This document shows positions 34,567 to 50,104 of a stretch of DNA of 64,000 bases, piece by piece. Every line of letters begins with the position of its first letter. Position 1 is the first letter of the stretch. The translations under genes and the position numbers were made by a program. Origin of the DNA: Paraphysoderma sedebokerense. Lineage: Eukaryota; Blastocladiomycota; Physodermatomycetes; Physodermatales; Physodermataceae. Location of the stretch: contig JAHLJZ010000004.1 in assembly GCA_025602915.1 (NCBI GenBank), positions 124,001-188,000 of the forward strand, read 5' to 3'. A model generated the notes under the pieces. The model was not told the DNA's origin and did not search any database. It worked only from the letters and a program-made list of their open reading frames with translations.

Positions 34567-35132
34567 CCTTGTCTGATTTAATTCTTGATAAATATAGTCA
34601 ATACTAAAAATTCGAATGTTCTGCCATTCAAAAAGATGACACTACCATTTCCGAGCATCATTGGTTATTGGTCTCCGTCGAGCAAAGGAGCTAAGCGGGG
34701 TTAAAAAGAAGGGGCCTGGAGGAATCGTTGTCTGTCGTGATAATTGAAATTCGAGCCACTTCAGAACACTCGTAAGCGTATGCCGTAGGTCGGAAATTAT
34801 GGTCTGACGAATTTGAATATCAATTGCAAATGCAGACACTAAAAAGAGTGTGCAACCCGAGAGTAGATTTAAATTGATTGGCCTCACGCTTGTTTACACC
34901 AACGCCAGCAGATCAACTCAAAATCGAACAGGTAAAAGTTCAAGAGATAGTAAGGGGCAAATCGATATGTAGTAGCTTTGGCAGAAACCTATATATTTCT
35001 TTATTAAATGGTTCACCAAAATGTATTACTTTCTTCCAACATAGCTACCATTTTCAACCATCAGTAATGCTCAGCAAATGCGGACGTTAAATTACATAAG
35101 ATAGCTCTAGCGCGCTATTACAGTGCACACTA
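34567..35132. other. Intergenic between MVD1 and the CobT homologue
   Basis: An 81-codon minus-strand frame at 34642-34887 has no ATG and no motif. No gene is supported. Confidence 0.4.
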
Positions 35133-36633
35133 TTAAGTTGGAATGTCTTTGTCGTTAGACACAGCGGCAGATTCGAATGTTGCCATATTGGACGCGATCG
35201 CTGCAGCACTCCTCAGCATTGGAAATACCAATGCAGCGCCAGACCTGCCCAAAATCCAATGAAAGAAGAAATGCTATTAGCGGAGAGCAAAATCCATTAT
35301 GAAGAGATGACCATTACCCTTCTCCGAGCCTCAATCCCAACTTTACAAAAGGTTTAACTTTCAGTATCACATCCAAGTCTTCATCGGCCTTCAGACCACA
35401 GTTAGATTTGGCCACGTTCTCTATAGTCTTCAGCATACAGTTCGTTCCATTTTCGTCGCTCTCATGAGAAAAAAAGGCGCATAATAACAGATCATAGGTG
35501 TCACCAGGATATAAGAGCAGACAGTAAAGGTATGCAGACAAAGTGATGAATCCATCAATCAGGACAGGTAATCGATTTTTTGCTGATGTATGAATAAACC
35601 CGACTAGAGCGACAATTTCGAGCTACCATTTGAATGATTATCAGATAAGACTTGACAAACCGTCCATAATTTTATAAACTCACCCCGCCCACGGACATCA
35701 AGAGTTTGCTCCAATTTTGTTGGCTTGTGCAATCTCTATACTTCTCAACAACTGAATCCACTACCTCGCATTTTTTGATGTATCGTTCGTCAGAAACACC
35801 TGTGCCTCTACCCGTCACTTCTTCCGCCTTTTTTCCACTTGCTGCAGCGAGTAAAATGCTGGCTGTGGTTGTGTTTCCGATTCCTAACTCTCCCACACCA
35901 ACGGCATGGAAACCGTCATTCAACGCTGTCGTTGACATAGTTACACCTGTCGCGAAAGCGAGTTTGTAGTCATCTACCGTCATGGAAGCAGTCTTGATTG
36001 GATTGCGAGTACCATGAGGAAGACATTTGTGGTGAAGAATGGAAGAAAATATTTCCGTCGTATCCACCCCAACATCAACACACTTAAGCGAGAGATGTTA
36101 ACCAGTGGTAAACACGGTAAAAATACCTCCCAAGTTACCTTAAGATCAATATCATTGCTTCCGCAAAGTGCGCTTCATGAGAAAGAAAAGACGCTATTAG
36201 GCATTGAATCTGAAATAATTGAACGCAGTCCGAACATACTTTATCGCGGCGCCCCCGTTCGATATATTCTAAACAAACTCAAATGTTATTCTTGCAACAA
36301 ACAAAAAAACTTCTACGCTTCATTCCATCTTCCTGCGCCAGGACATTGAATTTATACAGCAGATTTAACAGCAAATCAACTCACTCTTAGCATCTCTTTT
36401 GTAACGCTTTTGGGATATTGGCTGACGTCTTCATCTGCAATTCCATGATCAGCGGCGAACAATACGATGCGACATCGCTGGACGACCGGTTTTTCTGATT
36501 CTTGAATAACAATCAGCTTTCTTGACCAAATTTCTAAATCTCCTAGGGAACCTGGCGGTTTAGTTTTACGGTTTATTATTGATTCAGACCGCTTATGCCA
36601 CTCTATATACGAAATTGGCTGCGGTGGAACCAT
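35133..36633 (-). CDS. cobT: CobT homologue: nicotinate-nucleotide:dimethylbenzimidazole phosphoribosyltransferase
   Basis: Six exons, 36633-36385, 36268-36240, 36172-36139, 36082-35684, 35622-35318 and 35244-35133, join in phase to about 375 residues (bacterial CobT about 350). Landmarks run in order: RKTKPPGSLGDLEIW, FAADHGIADEDVSQYPKSVT, then NGGAAIN (rebuilt across the 29-nt exon 2), VDVGVD, HGTRNPIKTASMT, GVGELGIGNTTTAS, GRGTGVSDE, SVGGLEI, LPVLIDGFI and the active-site Glu in LGLRLGEGSGAAL. CobT activates the lower base of cobalamin (vitamin B12). No transit peptide is obvious. Five spliceosomal introns, including exons of 29 and 34 nt, show it is a resident nuclear gene and not bacterial contamination. 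No other cobalamin gene is in this window. Confidence 0.93.
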
Positions 36634-36891
36634 GTTTGTCAGAATGTAGAACCGTCCAAAGAAAGCGAAAAGACGAACAAAGTAAAGCGTAAAAGCTGGT
36701 GAATCAAAATTTAAAGAAAGCGCAGCTTGGTCCCATCTGTAAGTCTATCTGTATAATCGTAATATTTTCTTGGATATACATCAACAATTGATCACAAGGG
36801 TTATAATACATTTACTATAATACATTTATACGTGATATTAGATTACATTAAATGGACAATTGATTGAAATTATAACATAGGAATGATCGGC
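36634..36891. other. Short intergenic region
   Basis: Upstream of the CobT homologue and 3' of the GPCR-like gene; AT-rich, no gene seen. Confidence 0.35.
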
Positions 36892-38135
36892 TTAGGCAGA
36901 TGGACCTTTCAAAAATTCGTAAAAATCGACAATCGACTCTTTTTTACTCAAGGGTTTGCCAGCATTCGCCTCCAGATCCTGAACCTTGTTGTTTTTTTCG
37001 TAATTATTCAATTCGAGCGTCGGTGATCCCGGTTGATCAGTATCATCAGTTGTTTGCTTAGTCCACCACCGTTTGAGGTCCGCCCACAATTCCTTAGAGC
37101 TACCGAACACTGTGGCCAATGCAATTCCGAGAAGGCATGTCGTGAACTCCCGCAATCCAGGGGCATGATTAGAATTGCTGACGAGATTGACTCCTCCTCG
37201 TCGGATTGTGGGGGACCCAGGTTGATCTGTTTCGTGTAACGATTCCACAAGATATGGAATATTTGTGAATAAAGAGACAAAACCACAAATAGCAATGAAT
37301 GCGGCTAAGCGGAAAAGACTAGATCGCGTTATGGCGGTATGAGAGTATATGTTCAGAGACTGCCGTCGAGTCTGGACTATGTTAATAAATGCGGAGACTA
37401 TTCCCAATGAATTCACATTAGCTCATAGACTCTCGGTATGGCATGATCCAGCAAAAGACACATACTACTATAACCCAAAGTCACCACTGACAGGACGATA
37501 GCAACGCCGAGATATCCGATCCATTTGGCTCTACATGCAAAATTGGGAATTAAAACCGAATCAAACAGCACATTATACATAATCCTGCAAATAATGTAGA
37601 AGAAGGCAAAATAAACTTACAATCTTGGTCTCATGAAGTTACAATACCACACCTGGGCATCGACGCCTCGATGAGCTGACTCACCAGCTGCGAGACCCAT
37701 CAAGGCAGTTATCAAAGCCGGGAAGATTATAGAAGCCAGCACCGAGTAATATTCCATTTTACGAATTCTTTTTGAGCTCCATTTGGCGGTCATACACCAA
37801 ATGGTAATTGAAATCGCAGTAGTAAGATGAAAGCAAGCGAGACAAAGATAATTAATGAAGAGGCCCTGAACGTAACAGAAATCGAGCGGCACTATGAAGC
37901 CCGAATTCAACTGATTTACTTGAGAATCAAGTTGCGTTGGTTGAGGTGGAATGTTGTGAGATATGGCTAAGCCCGTCAGGATCGTGAACGAGAGGACAGA
38001 AGTGACAAGACAGAGGGTTGATAATAAAGGTTGCTTTTTCAAGGTGATTAGAATCACTGCCAGAGTTAAACTAAGGAACAGAGACAAAGAGTGCAATATC
38101 ATGAATATGATTTCGGCCGGTTGCGTCGTCGACAT
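36892..38135 (-). CDS. Seven-helix GPCR-like membrane protein
   Basis: Three exons, 38135-37621, 37530-37466 and 37397-36892, give about 361 residues. Seven hydrophobic helices are visible: about residues 8-30, 38-58, 88-112, 128-150, 173-195, 225-245 and 275-297, with a short basic loop between helices 5 and 6 (QTRRQ) and an ordered end of helix 7 (VFGSSKELW). The layout resembles fungal STE3-like or other rhodopsin-fold receptors, but no class-defining motif is certain. The octamer TDQPGSPT occurs twice, once in the last extracellular loop and once in the cytosolic tail. The ligand is unknown. It is unrelated by eye to the pair at 14-18 kb. Confidence 0.7.
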
Positions 38136-39255
38136 TTTTATTGGAATTATAGAATATCGGTAAACTGTCGGTGGCTGAAGTTTTAAATTGCAGAGGTACG
38201 AGAGCAGATGATACGTGATCTGTCACTTCAAAACTATGCTGATCTGAAAAGCAGCTCAAATGACTTCACTTTCGTCAGACTACGACCGGAAACGAATTGG
38301 AAGAGGGAGAGAACAGTGGAGAAATCGCAGAAGTGGAACAGGGGGAGATGTGTGAGCTTAGCAGTTAAGATATAGATTATCGGTGGGCAACGAAAACACC
38401 GCAGAAGCGCAGAATTCACAACAACGATAGATGAATGATAAGAAAATTCACATAGACGACGGAAAAAGATGAAATGGCATAAAATGAGGTGGAGGATAAA
38501 AACTGCGTATCTGTGGAGGCAAAAGGCGAAGGAATCCGGGCCTTATATCGTCTTCCTTATTGTGATGACATCCCCACATTCTCGCTGATCAATTGATGTC
38601 AGTTTGTCAATAATCAATGTTGGCCATGGATTGGGTGAGTTGCCTCAACACAGGCATGCTCAAATTTTAGTCGCCTAGATTGCCCAAATATTTGATCCGC
38701 TCGTCTGGGGGAAAAACTTAATCAACGTCCCAAAATCAGATGGGCAACCGGCGTAAACCGGATAAGCAACCCTGATAATGTAGGATAATGTCTCTTGTAT
38801 GATCTTTTGAAAGGAAGTGTATATATTGACAGAAAATTCGCCGTTCCAACATGGGGGTCGCGGCCGGCCCGATTTTGTCGCCAAGTAAAACTAACGTTGC
38901 GCTCCAACTTCCGAGCAATAGGGGATGTGCAAACGACACGAGGGCCTGCGGATTGCGAATATTAACTAATAGCAATTTTGGCCGAAGAAAGAAATGTTCT
39001 TTTGAGAGTTTCCACTCCCTCTCCTGAATTGCAACCACGCTTGGCCGTTCATATTCATCTTCCCCTCTTGACCTTTCGTTACCTGATCGTGATTTAGGTG
39101 ATAATGACGCTTAGTCACTAGATACACATAAATCGGCGCAATACAAACTAATTTAATTGTTCATTTATATTACAAACCAACCTCACACATATATTACAAA
39201 TCATCTTGTGAGACTTCTATCTGCGCCCTTGTCTTGGTTCAAAACGTTTTACGAC
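38136..39255. other. Intergenic between two minus-strand genes
   Basis: About 1.1 kb with no supported gene. A 100-codon minus-strand frame at 38736-39038 starts without ATG and shows no family motif. Confidence 0.4.
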
Positions 39256-44203
<4,948 letters not shown>

Positions 44204-44317
44204 AATGATATAATGTGTGTATGGCAAAATTTGAGGAGAGAGGGAAGCCAAAAGGAGCGAACACAGAATTCAAAATTATTTCTTTCTAAAATTTCACATC
44301 TTGCATCGAAAATTAAA
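44204..44317. promoter_or_regulatory. 114-bp bidirectional promoter between Prp16 and the Gdown1-like gene
   Basis: Two divergent start codons (44203 on minus, 44318 on plus) leave only 114 bp for both 5' leaders and core promoters, so transcription of a splicing helicase and a putative Pol II regulator is probably coupled. No TATA box is evident. Confidence 0.6.
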
Positions 44318-45441
44318 ATGGACGACAATCACAACACTACAAAGCATCTTGCTTCGATTTTGAAATCCCATTCTTCTCTTAACACTTATAATTTGTCAAA
44401 GCAGAATCGAGATCCCGATAACTCTGGTTACGTTAAAACGAAAACGACACCGACCATCAAGGATTTGTCAAAATGTTCTAAATCGGAATTGCTAGAACTG
44501 CTGGAGAAAAACGAGATGCTGTTAAAGCAACCGTACTGTCTACCATTTCAATTGTCAATTGTTTATTAATTATCAATATATGAGCCAACTCGAATAACGG
44601 AAAAAGAAAAACTAATGTCCTTTCTGCATTCAGAATAATCCATAATCTGCCCGACAAGGGTCTTCGAGTTCGAAAAACCAACGAAGAAATAAAATTTTGG
44701 CTCAAGTCATTTGAAGAGAAAGTTGATTCTTTGACAACAGATCTAACGAATTTGAACATAACCCAATCTGAGGATACCTCAAAACAAGACATTTCGCCGA
44801 ATGGAGGAACCAAAGGAGCCCGCGGACAGAATCAGTCAATTTCAAATAACGCTACATATAACGACGAGACCTCTTTTAAGAGATTTGCTACACAGACGAA
44901 AGAACGAATATGGAACGATACAATAAAAGAGTCGAACGCAACTTCGAGTGCTCAAATGGTTTCTATATTCAATTGGTTCAGCTTGCGTTATTCCATTGCA
45001 GATTTTAACCTTTCCGTTGGTTAATTAGACTACTCCGTTAAGGCAATCGAAAATTCAGCCACTGTCGGTGCAAGAATCCATCAAAATAACACACCAAGTT
45101 CGACAACAGAGTGAGCAAGTGAGTTGCTTCTAACGCTTTCCCCCATCCGCTCGAGAACATTTGTTGCTTGTGCTCCATCTGTTTCGATACATTTCAGTAT
45201 GTTTTAACATGTCTGATATCATTGAATGTCAATCTTTTAGGAGGCTCTCAATGCAACTTTGAAAAGTCTGAAATCCTCTGCTATCACTTCGTCTACAATC
45301 CCGCGGAACTTAAATGCACCGGACGACTACCGGGAATCCAATCAGTACAATGATAGATTTAGTGATAGTGATAGTGACTTTGATGATGGAGCTGATGATT
45401 TCATCTTTGAAGCAGGTCAAAATGAGGATGATGAAGATTGA
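44318..45441 (+). CDS. POLR2M: Gdown1/POLR2M (GRINL1A)-like RNA polymerase II regulator
   Basis: Four exons, 44318-44532, 44634-44958, 45029-45118 and 45241-45441, give about 276 residues. The key match is across the first splice: LSKCSKSELLELLEKNEMLL then IIHNLPDKGLRVRKTNEEI, which mirrors the metazoan Gdown1 pattern of an ELL-rich helix, an LPDKGK core and a following helix. In animals Gdown1 binds Pol II, blocks TFIIF and acts with Mediator. The rest is low-complexity and Ser/Asn/Thr-rich, and the C-terminus is strongly acidic (SDSDFDDGADDF), as expected of a disordered transcription factor. The match covers about 40 residues only, so the name is tentative. Confidence 0.6.
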
Positions 45442-45713
45442 CAGATCATACCGTCGATTATTAGCTAATTTCGAAACAATTGTAACAATGTATACCTTGA
45501 AAACACAAAGTCTCTATTTGTAAAATAATTAAACTTAATTCAATCCTCACTCTATTCCACGGCCGAATTCTTCTTCCAATATTGGCTCAAAGCTTGGGCG
45601 GGCTCGTTGGTTCGCGACCTTTTGTTTACTCACGCAAGTCGTTCCATCACCATCATTAGCTGCACATCTTTTATTCTACCAACAAATACATTCTCAATCA
45701 TAATCTTCACACA

Positions 45714-46581
45714 ATGTCGAATAAAGCCGCCGCTTCCTCCTCTTCGTCTGCACAGCAGCCTTCAGAACAAGAAATTGTTATGCAGTTTAACAACATGAAA
45801 TCAGAACTCAACAATCTAAGTTCAAAATTACAGGAATTAGATATGGAGAAAGATGAGCATGTGTACGTATCCGTTGAACCTTTCTTTTGATTTATCGACA
45901 TATTTTAATTCAAAATAATGCGGGAATCGTAATCCTTTGGGGATCCGAAGATCAAACATGGGACATAGTGTTTGTTTTTCCTTGTCCAAGTTGGGAATTA
46001 TGGCAGGTTTCTTTCAATGACAGCGAAGAACATGCATGCCTGTTTTAAGCCGTACCGAAATTATTATTAACATATGGTTTTGAACTGTGTATTATATTCA
46101 ATAATTGCCGTCGCTAATCATCACTCCGACAATATCGTGACCGACCGTTCCCGCCGTTTCCCAATGTCGATCAATCCCAACTAAACAGTCTAGTAATAGA
46201 TTCAATCAAAGATTTACCTCCCTCCCGAAAATGTTTCAGATTAGTCGGAGGTGTATTAATGGAGCGTACGGTTAAAGATGTTGTACCCGCTTTACAGACG
46301 AATTTGGACGGTGTACGTTTCATTCTTTATTTGATTTTAGATTCAAGACAGTTGTTAATTTGATTCTTTTAATTTGTAAATTATTCTTACCTATATGATG
46401 AATCGGATCTCGTCATTGATCCACCCGAATCGCACTTTGTTTATCATCGTATCACACGCAATAACAGATCATGTCGGTAATAAAGCAGCTGGCTGAACAA
46501 TTTCAGAAAAAGGAGAAAGAGTTGACCGAATTTCAAAAGAAATATAATATTAGAATTGTACCCAAAAGTGAAGTGATGTAA
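45714..46581 (+). CDS. PFD2: Prefoldin subunit 2
   Basis: Three exons, 45714-45862, 46189-46312 and 46468-46581, give 128 residues. Prefoldin is the jellyfish-shaped co-chaperone that hands actin and tubulin to the CCT chaperonin. Beta-type prefoldin features are visible: a long N-terminal helix (EIVMQFNNMKSELNNLSSKL), the hairpin motif CFRLVGGVLMERTVKDVVPA and a C-terminal coiled helix (QFQKKEKELTEFQKKYNI). The 326-bp first intron is the longest in the gene. Confidence 0.95.
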
Positions 46582-46997
46582 CAGCATTGTGGTAATCAAC
46601 AAACACGAGGATTAAATAAGATTAGATGAACGGACTGGAAGCGAGACTGCGAGCCTTCATGCATTGTGATTAAGCACTGCGAGGGATGAGTGAAACCCGC
46701 AAATTAAATCGAAAGCGATTAAAATTGAACTGTGAACTTGACAAATCAATGAGTATGAATTAGGATAATGGTTTTTGTACAGTTTCCGCGTGTGTATCGT
46801 AGTTCAAATATATTCGGAAAGCTTCTATCTCTTGGTATTAAGTAAGGATGTATTCAACTTCGTTGTCGGTGAAAAGTAGTCACATGACAATTGCATTCCA
46901 TCGTAGTGGATACAATCGAGTAGGTTTCGTCTAACTGTACAAGTCTTCGTCAATCATACGGTGTCACCCCAACTCCTTCGACGAAAATTTAATGGAT
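46582..46997. other. Intergenic between convergent genes
   Basis: Shared 3' flank of prefoldin 2 and the ClpX gene. No gene seen. Confidence 0.4.
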
Positions 46998-49756
46998 TTA
47001 CAATCTAACTGCCTTTCTCTCCTCCCCTTCATTCTGGTCATCCACTCGCGCCTTCTTCCTCGTTTTTTCTGGTTTTTCCACAATATCTTCACTCTTATTA
47101 TCCCTTTCATTTTTTACTCCATCATCTTTTTCCAATATCTTTCGAACAGCATCATACCCTTCTTCCTTGGTCACCATCACAACGCTTCCTTTCATTTGTT
47201 GATCATCTACTTTCCCATTCTCTTCGGAGACCTCATTTTCTATGGCATTAAGAACGGATTCCCGTGTCACTATCACCCATCCACCCATCATTTTTTCGTC
47301 ACCAGGTGCAGTAAACATACTCTCCAATAAAACCTTTTCGATAATTGATCGTAACCCTCTTGCACCTGTATTATTTTTAAGAGAATAATTCGATATGGCG
47401 GTCAAAGACGCGTTGGTAAAAAGAAGAGTGATCCCGTCCGCATTTTGGATGTGAGTTGAAGGATTAGGTAAATTGGGAACCGGGGTAGAAGAATTTGAAG
47501 CAGCGACAATTTCGTCAATCCTGTCTAATTTCTCCAAACATTCGGTGTAGTATTTGTCTAGCCGTTGTTTAACAGTAGAGTTGTAACCCTTAAATAACTC
47601 TTGAAATTGGCTAACGATTGAATTCTTAGGTTCAGTTAGAATTTGGACTAAAGATGATACGGTTAATGGATTGACAGATGTGATGATAGGAATACGACCA
47701 ACAAATTCGGGAATGAAACCATAGGTTATCAAATCGGTCGGCTGGAGATGCGAGAGGGGCCGCGGATTGGTTTGTCCAGAAGGTTTAGAGGTGTTCGACG
47801 TGGAAGAGAGAAATGGCGCAAAAGAAGAAGAGGTCGTACTTTCGGAATGGGACGAATGAAAACCGATAGACTAGTATTGTCATCGTCAAAGAAGGAACGA
47901 ACACTCAGTCAAAATAAGGGTTACACATGCTCCAATGGCGAAAACAAACTCTAAATTTAAGGTGATGTGGAGATCAGAATATAACGACTCAAGAATACAA
48001 ACCTTTTTCTTACCCATTCTCTCCTGTATAATCTCCTCCAAACCAACAAAAGCTCCACTCAGTATAAACAAAATTTGACTGTAAACATTATAGGGTTAAA
48101 AACGCAAAATTGGAACGTTAAAAGCCGGATAATGAATTGATGGTGGAAGGACTAAGATTGTATCAAATCGACAACAAACCTAGTATCAACTTCGAATACA
48201 TCACCCTTTGTGACCACTCCACCATCACCACCTTGTCTTCTCCTACCATTTTTATCGGTAATTGTGACAGTAGTTCCCTCCAGCATCCTTAACAGAGCTT
48301 GCTGGACTCCTTCACCAGATATGTCTCGGGTAGGTGGTGAATTTGCCGATTCTGATCGACGGCCGATTTTGTCAATTTCGTCAATGAATACTATCCCGGT
48401 TTGAGCTAGGTCGACGTCGTAATTGGCGGCCTTATAATAAACGAATGATACAGGGAAAGAATAAGTTGGTCGGGACGAGGCCGATGTGTTAACATGCGGG
48501 AGGGCGACGGGGAGTAATTGAATTAAAGAGCTGAATACCTGAAGTAGCCGCTGTATCACTCCTTCCACATCTTCTCCAACATATCCGGCTTGTGTCATTG
48601 GAGTTGCGTCTATCCACAATAGCTTACAAGTCAGCTTTCGAAGAACATCAGAATTGAATGCGCAAGCTAGACAAGACGACTAACCGTTCATAGAAAACGG
48701 AACTTGCAGTACATTTGCAATCGACTTGACTAATAAGGTTTTTCCAGAACCTGAAGGCCCGGCAATCAGAACATTACTTTTCTCACAGATCGGGGAGCCC
48801 TGGTTCGCAGCTGATGAAAGAATCGAGGTAGAACGTGAATTGGGTTTCCATTCAGATTCTTCTGGTAAATCTATAATACAGTAATCAATGAGATAGGTTC
48901 GTCACACTGCTAGGTAATCAAGTCAACAGGTAAAATTGCAGTATACTTACTCTTCTTTGGTGGAACTCCACCCAGAAGTAAGTTATGTCTGACCCGAGAG
49001 TAATGATTGAATATCGCAACTGACAACACTTTCTTAGCCTCGTCTTGACCAATCACATATTCATCTAAGTGATCTCGAATCTAAGAAATGGGGATAATTC
49101 AATACCGACATCCGGCGATGCTTTGCACAAGAATTGATATAACTGTATATCATGCGGCGGAGTGATCTTCCACGCTTACTTACCATTTTCGGACTCTTAA
49201 TTTTATCCCAATGTTCCATCCAGTGAAGAGGTTCGTCTGTTGCGTCTTTGTCTTTATAAGAGGATTCTACTGATTGTGGTTTACTAATATTAGATATCTT
49301 CGCTGACCCTACAAAGTAAAAGAATCAGTCGCGAATACATTAACTGAGCAATTTAACCTATGTATATTGACCTCGATTCTTTGGGGCTTTCGGCGAACTG
49401 GTCCCGCTTCCTTCTGAAGATGTCGATGCTAAGAAGGAGTTCCATTTTTTGTTTGTTTTCCTCGATTTCGCTTGTCTGTACCAGGTCTCTGGAAGGAAAA
49501 AAGTACTCGATGCATCATTCTGCTCGGGGTTACTTTTTCGGGAAGATTGATGAAACCGGTTTGGTTTCGATGATTTGGAATCAGTCCGAGGAGAATCAGC
49601 TGAGGATGTAGGGGAAGGTGTTGAGGTGTTATCGTCTTGCGGGGATTTAGTGGCATAATGTCTCGCTAAAATTAAAAGCCGGCTACGGCATTCGAGAGAA
49701 GTGGGAGGAACTGCATGCAACGAGTGCAGATGCTTTGATTGTCTGACCAGCAGCAT
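46998..49756 (-). CDS. CLPX: Mitochondrial AAA+ unfoldase ClpX
   Basis: Eight exons, 49756-49372, 49308-49184, 49080-48951, 48870-48685, 48609-48539, 48430-48180, 48078-48003 and 47870-46998, give about 698 residues. The basic N-terminus ([14 protein letters not shown]) looks like a mitochondrial presequence; the bacterial zinc-binding domain is not visible, as in mitochondrial ClpX. Landmarks are [20 protein letters not shown], Walker A GPSGSGKT, pore loop GYVGED, Walker [24 protein letters not shown], box [12 protein letters not shown] and sensor 2 GARGLRS. Exon 8 opens with SIGF, the loop ClpX uses to dock ClpP. A Ser/Thr-rich insert (about 50 residues) follows, and a charged tail of about 60 residues ends the protein. 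Confidence 0.94.
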
Positions 49757-50104
49757 GTAAATAGTAAATTCTTGAACTATAACTGCAGTATCTTCACTGA
49801 TGGAGCACGGATGACAAAGTAGGATATGGGAGGTGAAGGAATGGTAGTTTTTGTCCGAATGCTCCGAGGGCAATGGGCGCCCCAACGCTCGTCCAAGTTC
49901 TGCTCACATGATGGCGCATTACTTTGATCGACCCATTCCTTCCTTTTGGAAATCGTGGACAAATGTGGATATATTGTGAATCTAATGTCAGTTCAACTCG
50001 GTCCATAGAGAATGAATTGAATGCAAAATTGTTGCTGGCCTCAAGGCCGTTTTATTTGGGCCCGCTGATCTAAGAGACATTAAAATGGTATATTCTATTA
50101 GCTA
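49757..50104. other. Intergenic between two minus-strand genes
   Basis: Promoter side of ClpX and 3' flank of the hypothetical gene. An open frame continues upstream of the ClpX ATG but looks unlike a transit peptide. No separate gene seen. Confidence 0.35.

Noticed and set aside
34642-34887. 81-codon minus-strand frame with a hydrophobic start
   Set aside because: It starts with GTG, has no upstream ATG exon and no homology I recognise.
35133-36633. Bacterial contamination as the source of the CobT gene
   Set aside because: The gene needs five spliceosomal introns to be read and lies between other spliced fungal genes with similar composition.
38736-39038. 100-codon minus-strand frame upstream of the GPCR-like gene
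   Set aside because: It begins with GTG rather than ATG and overlaps other random frames; no motif.
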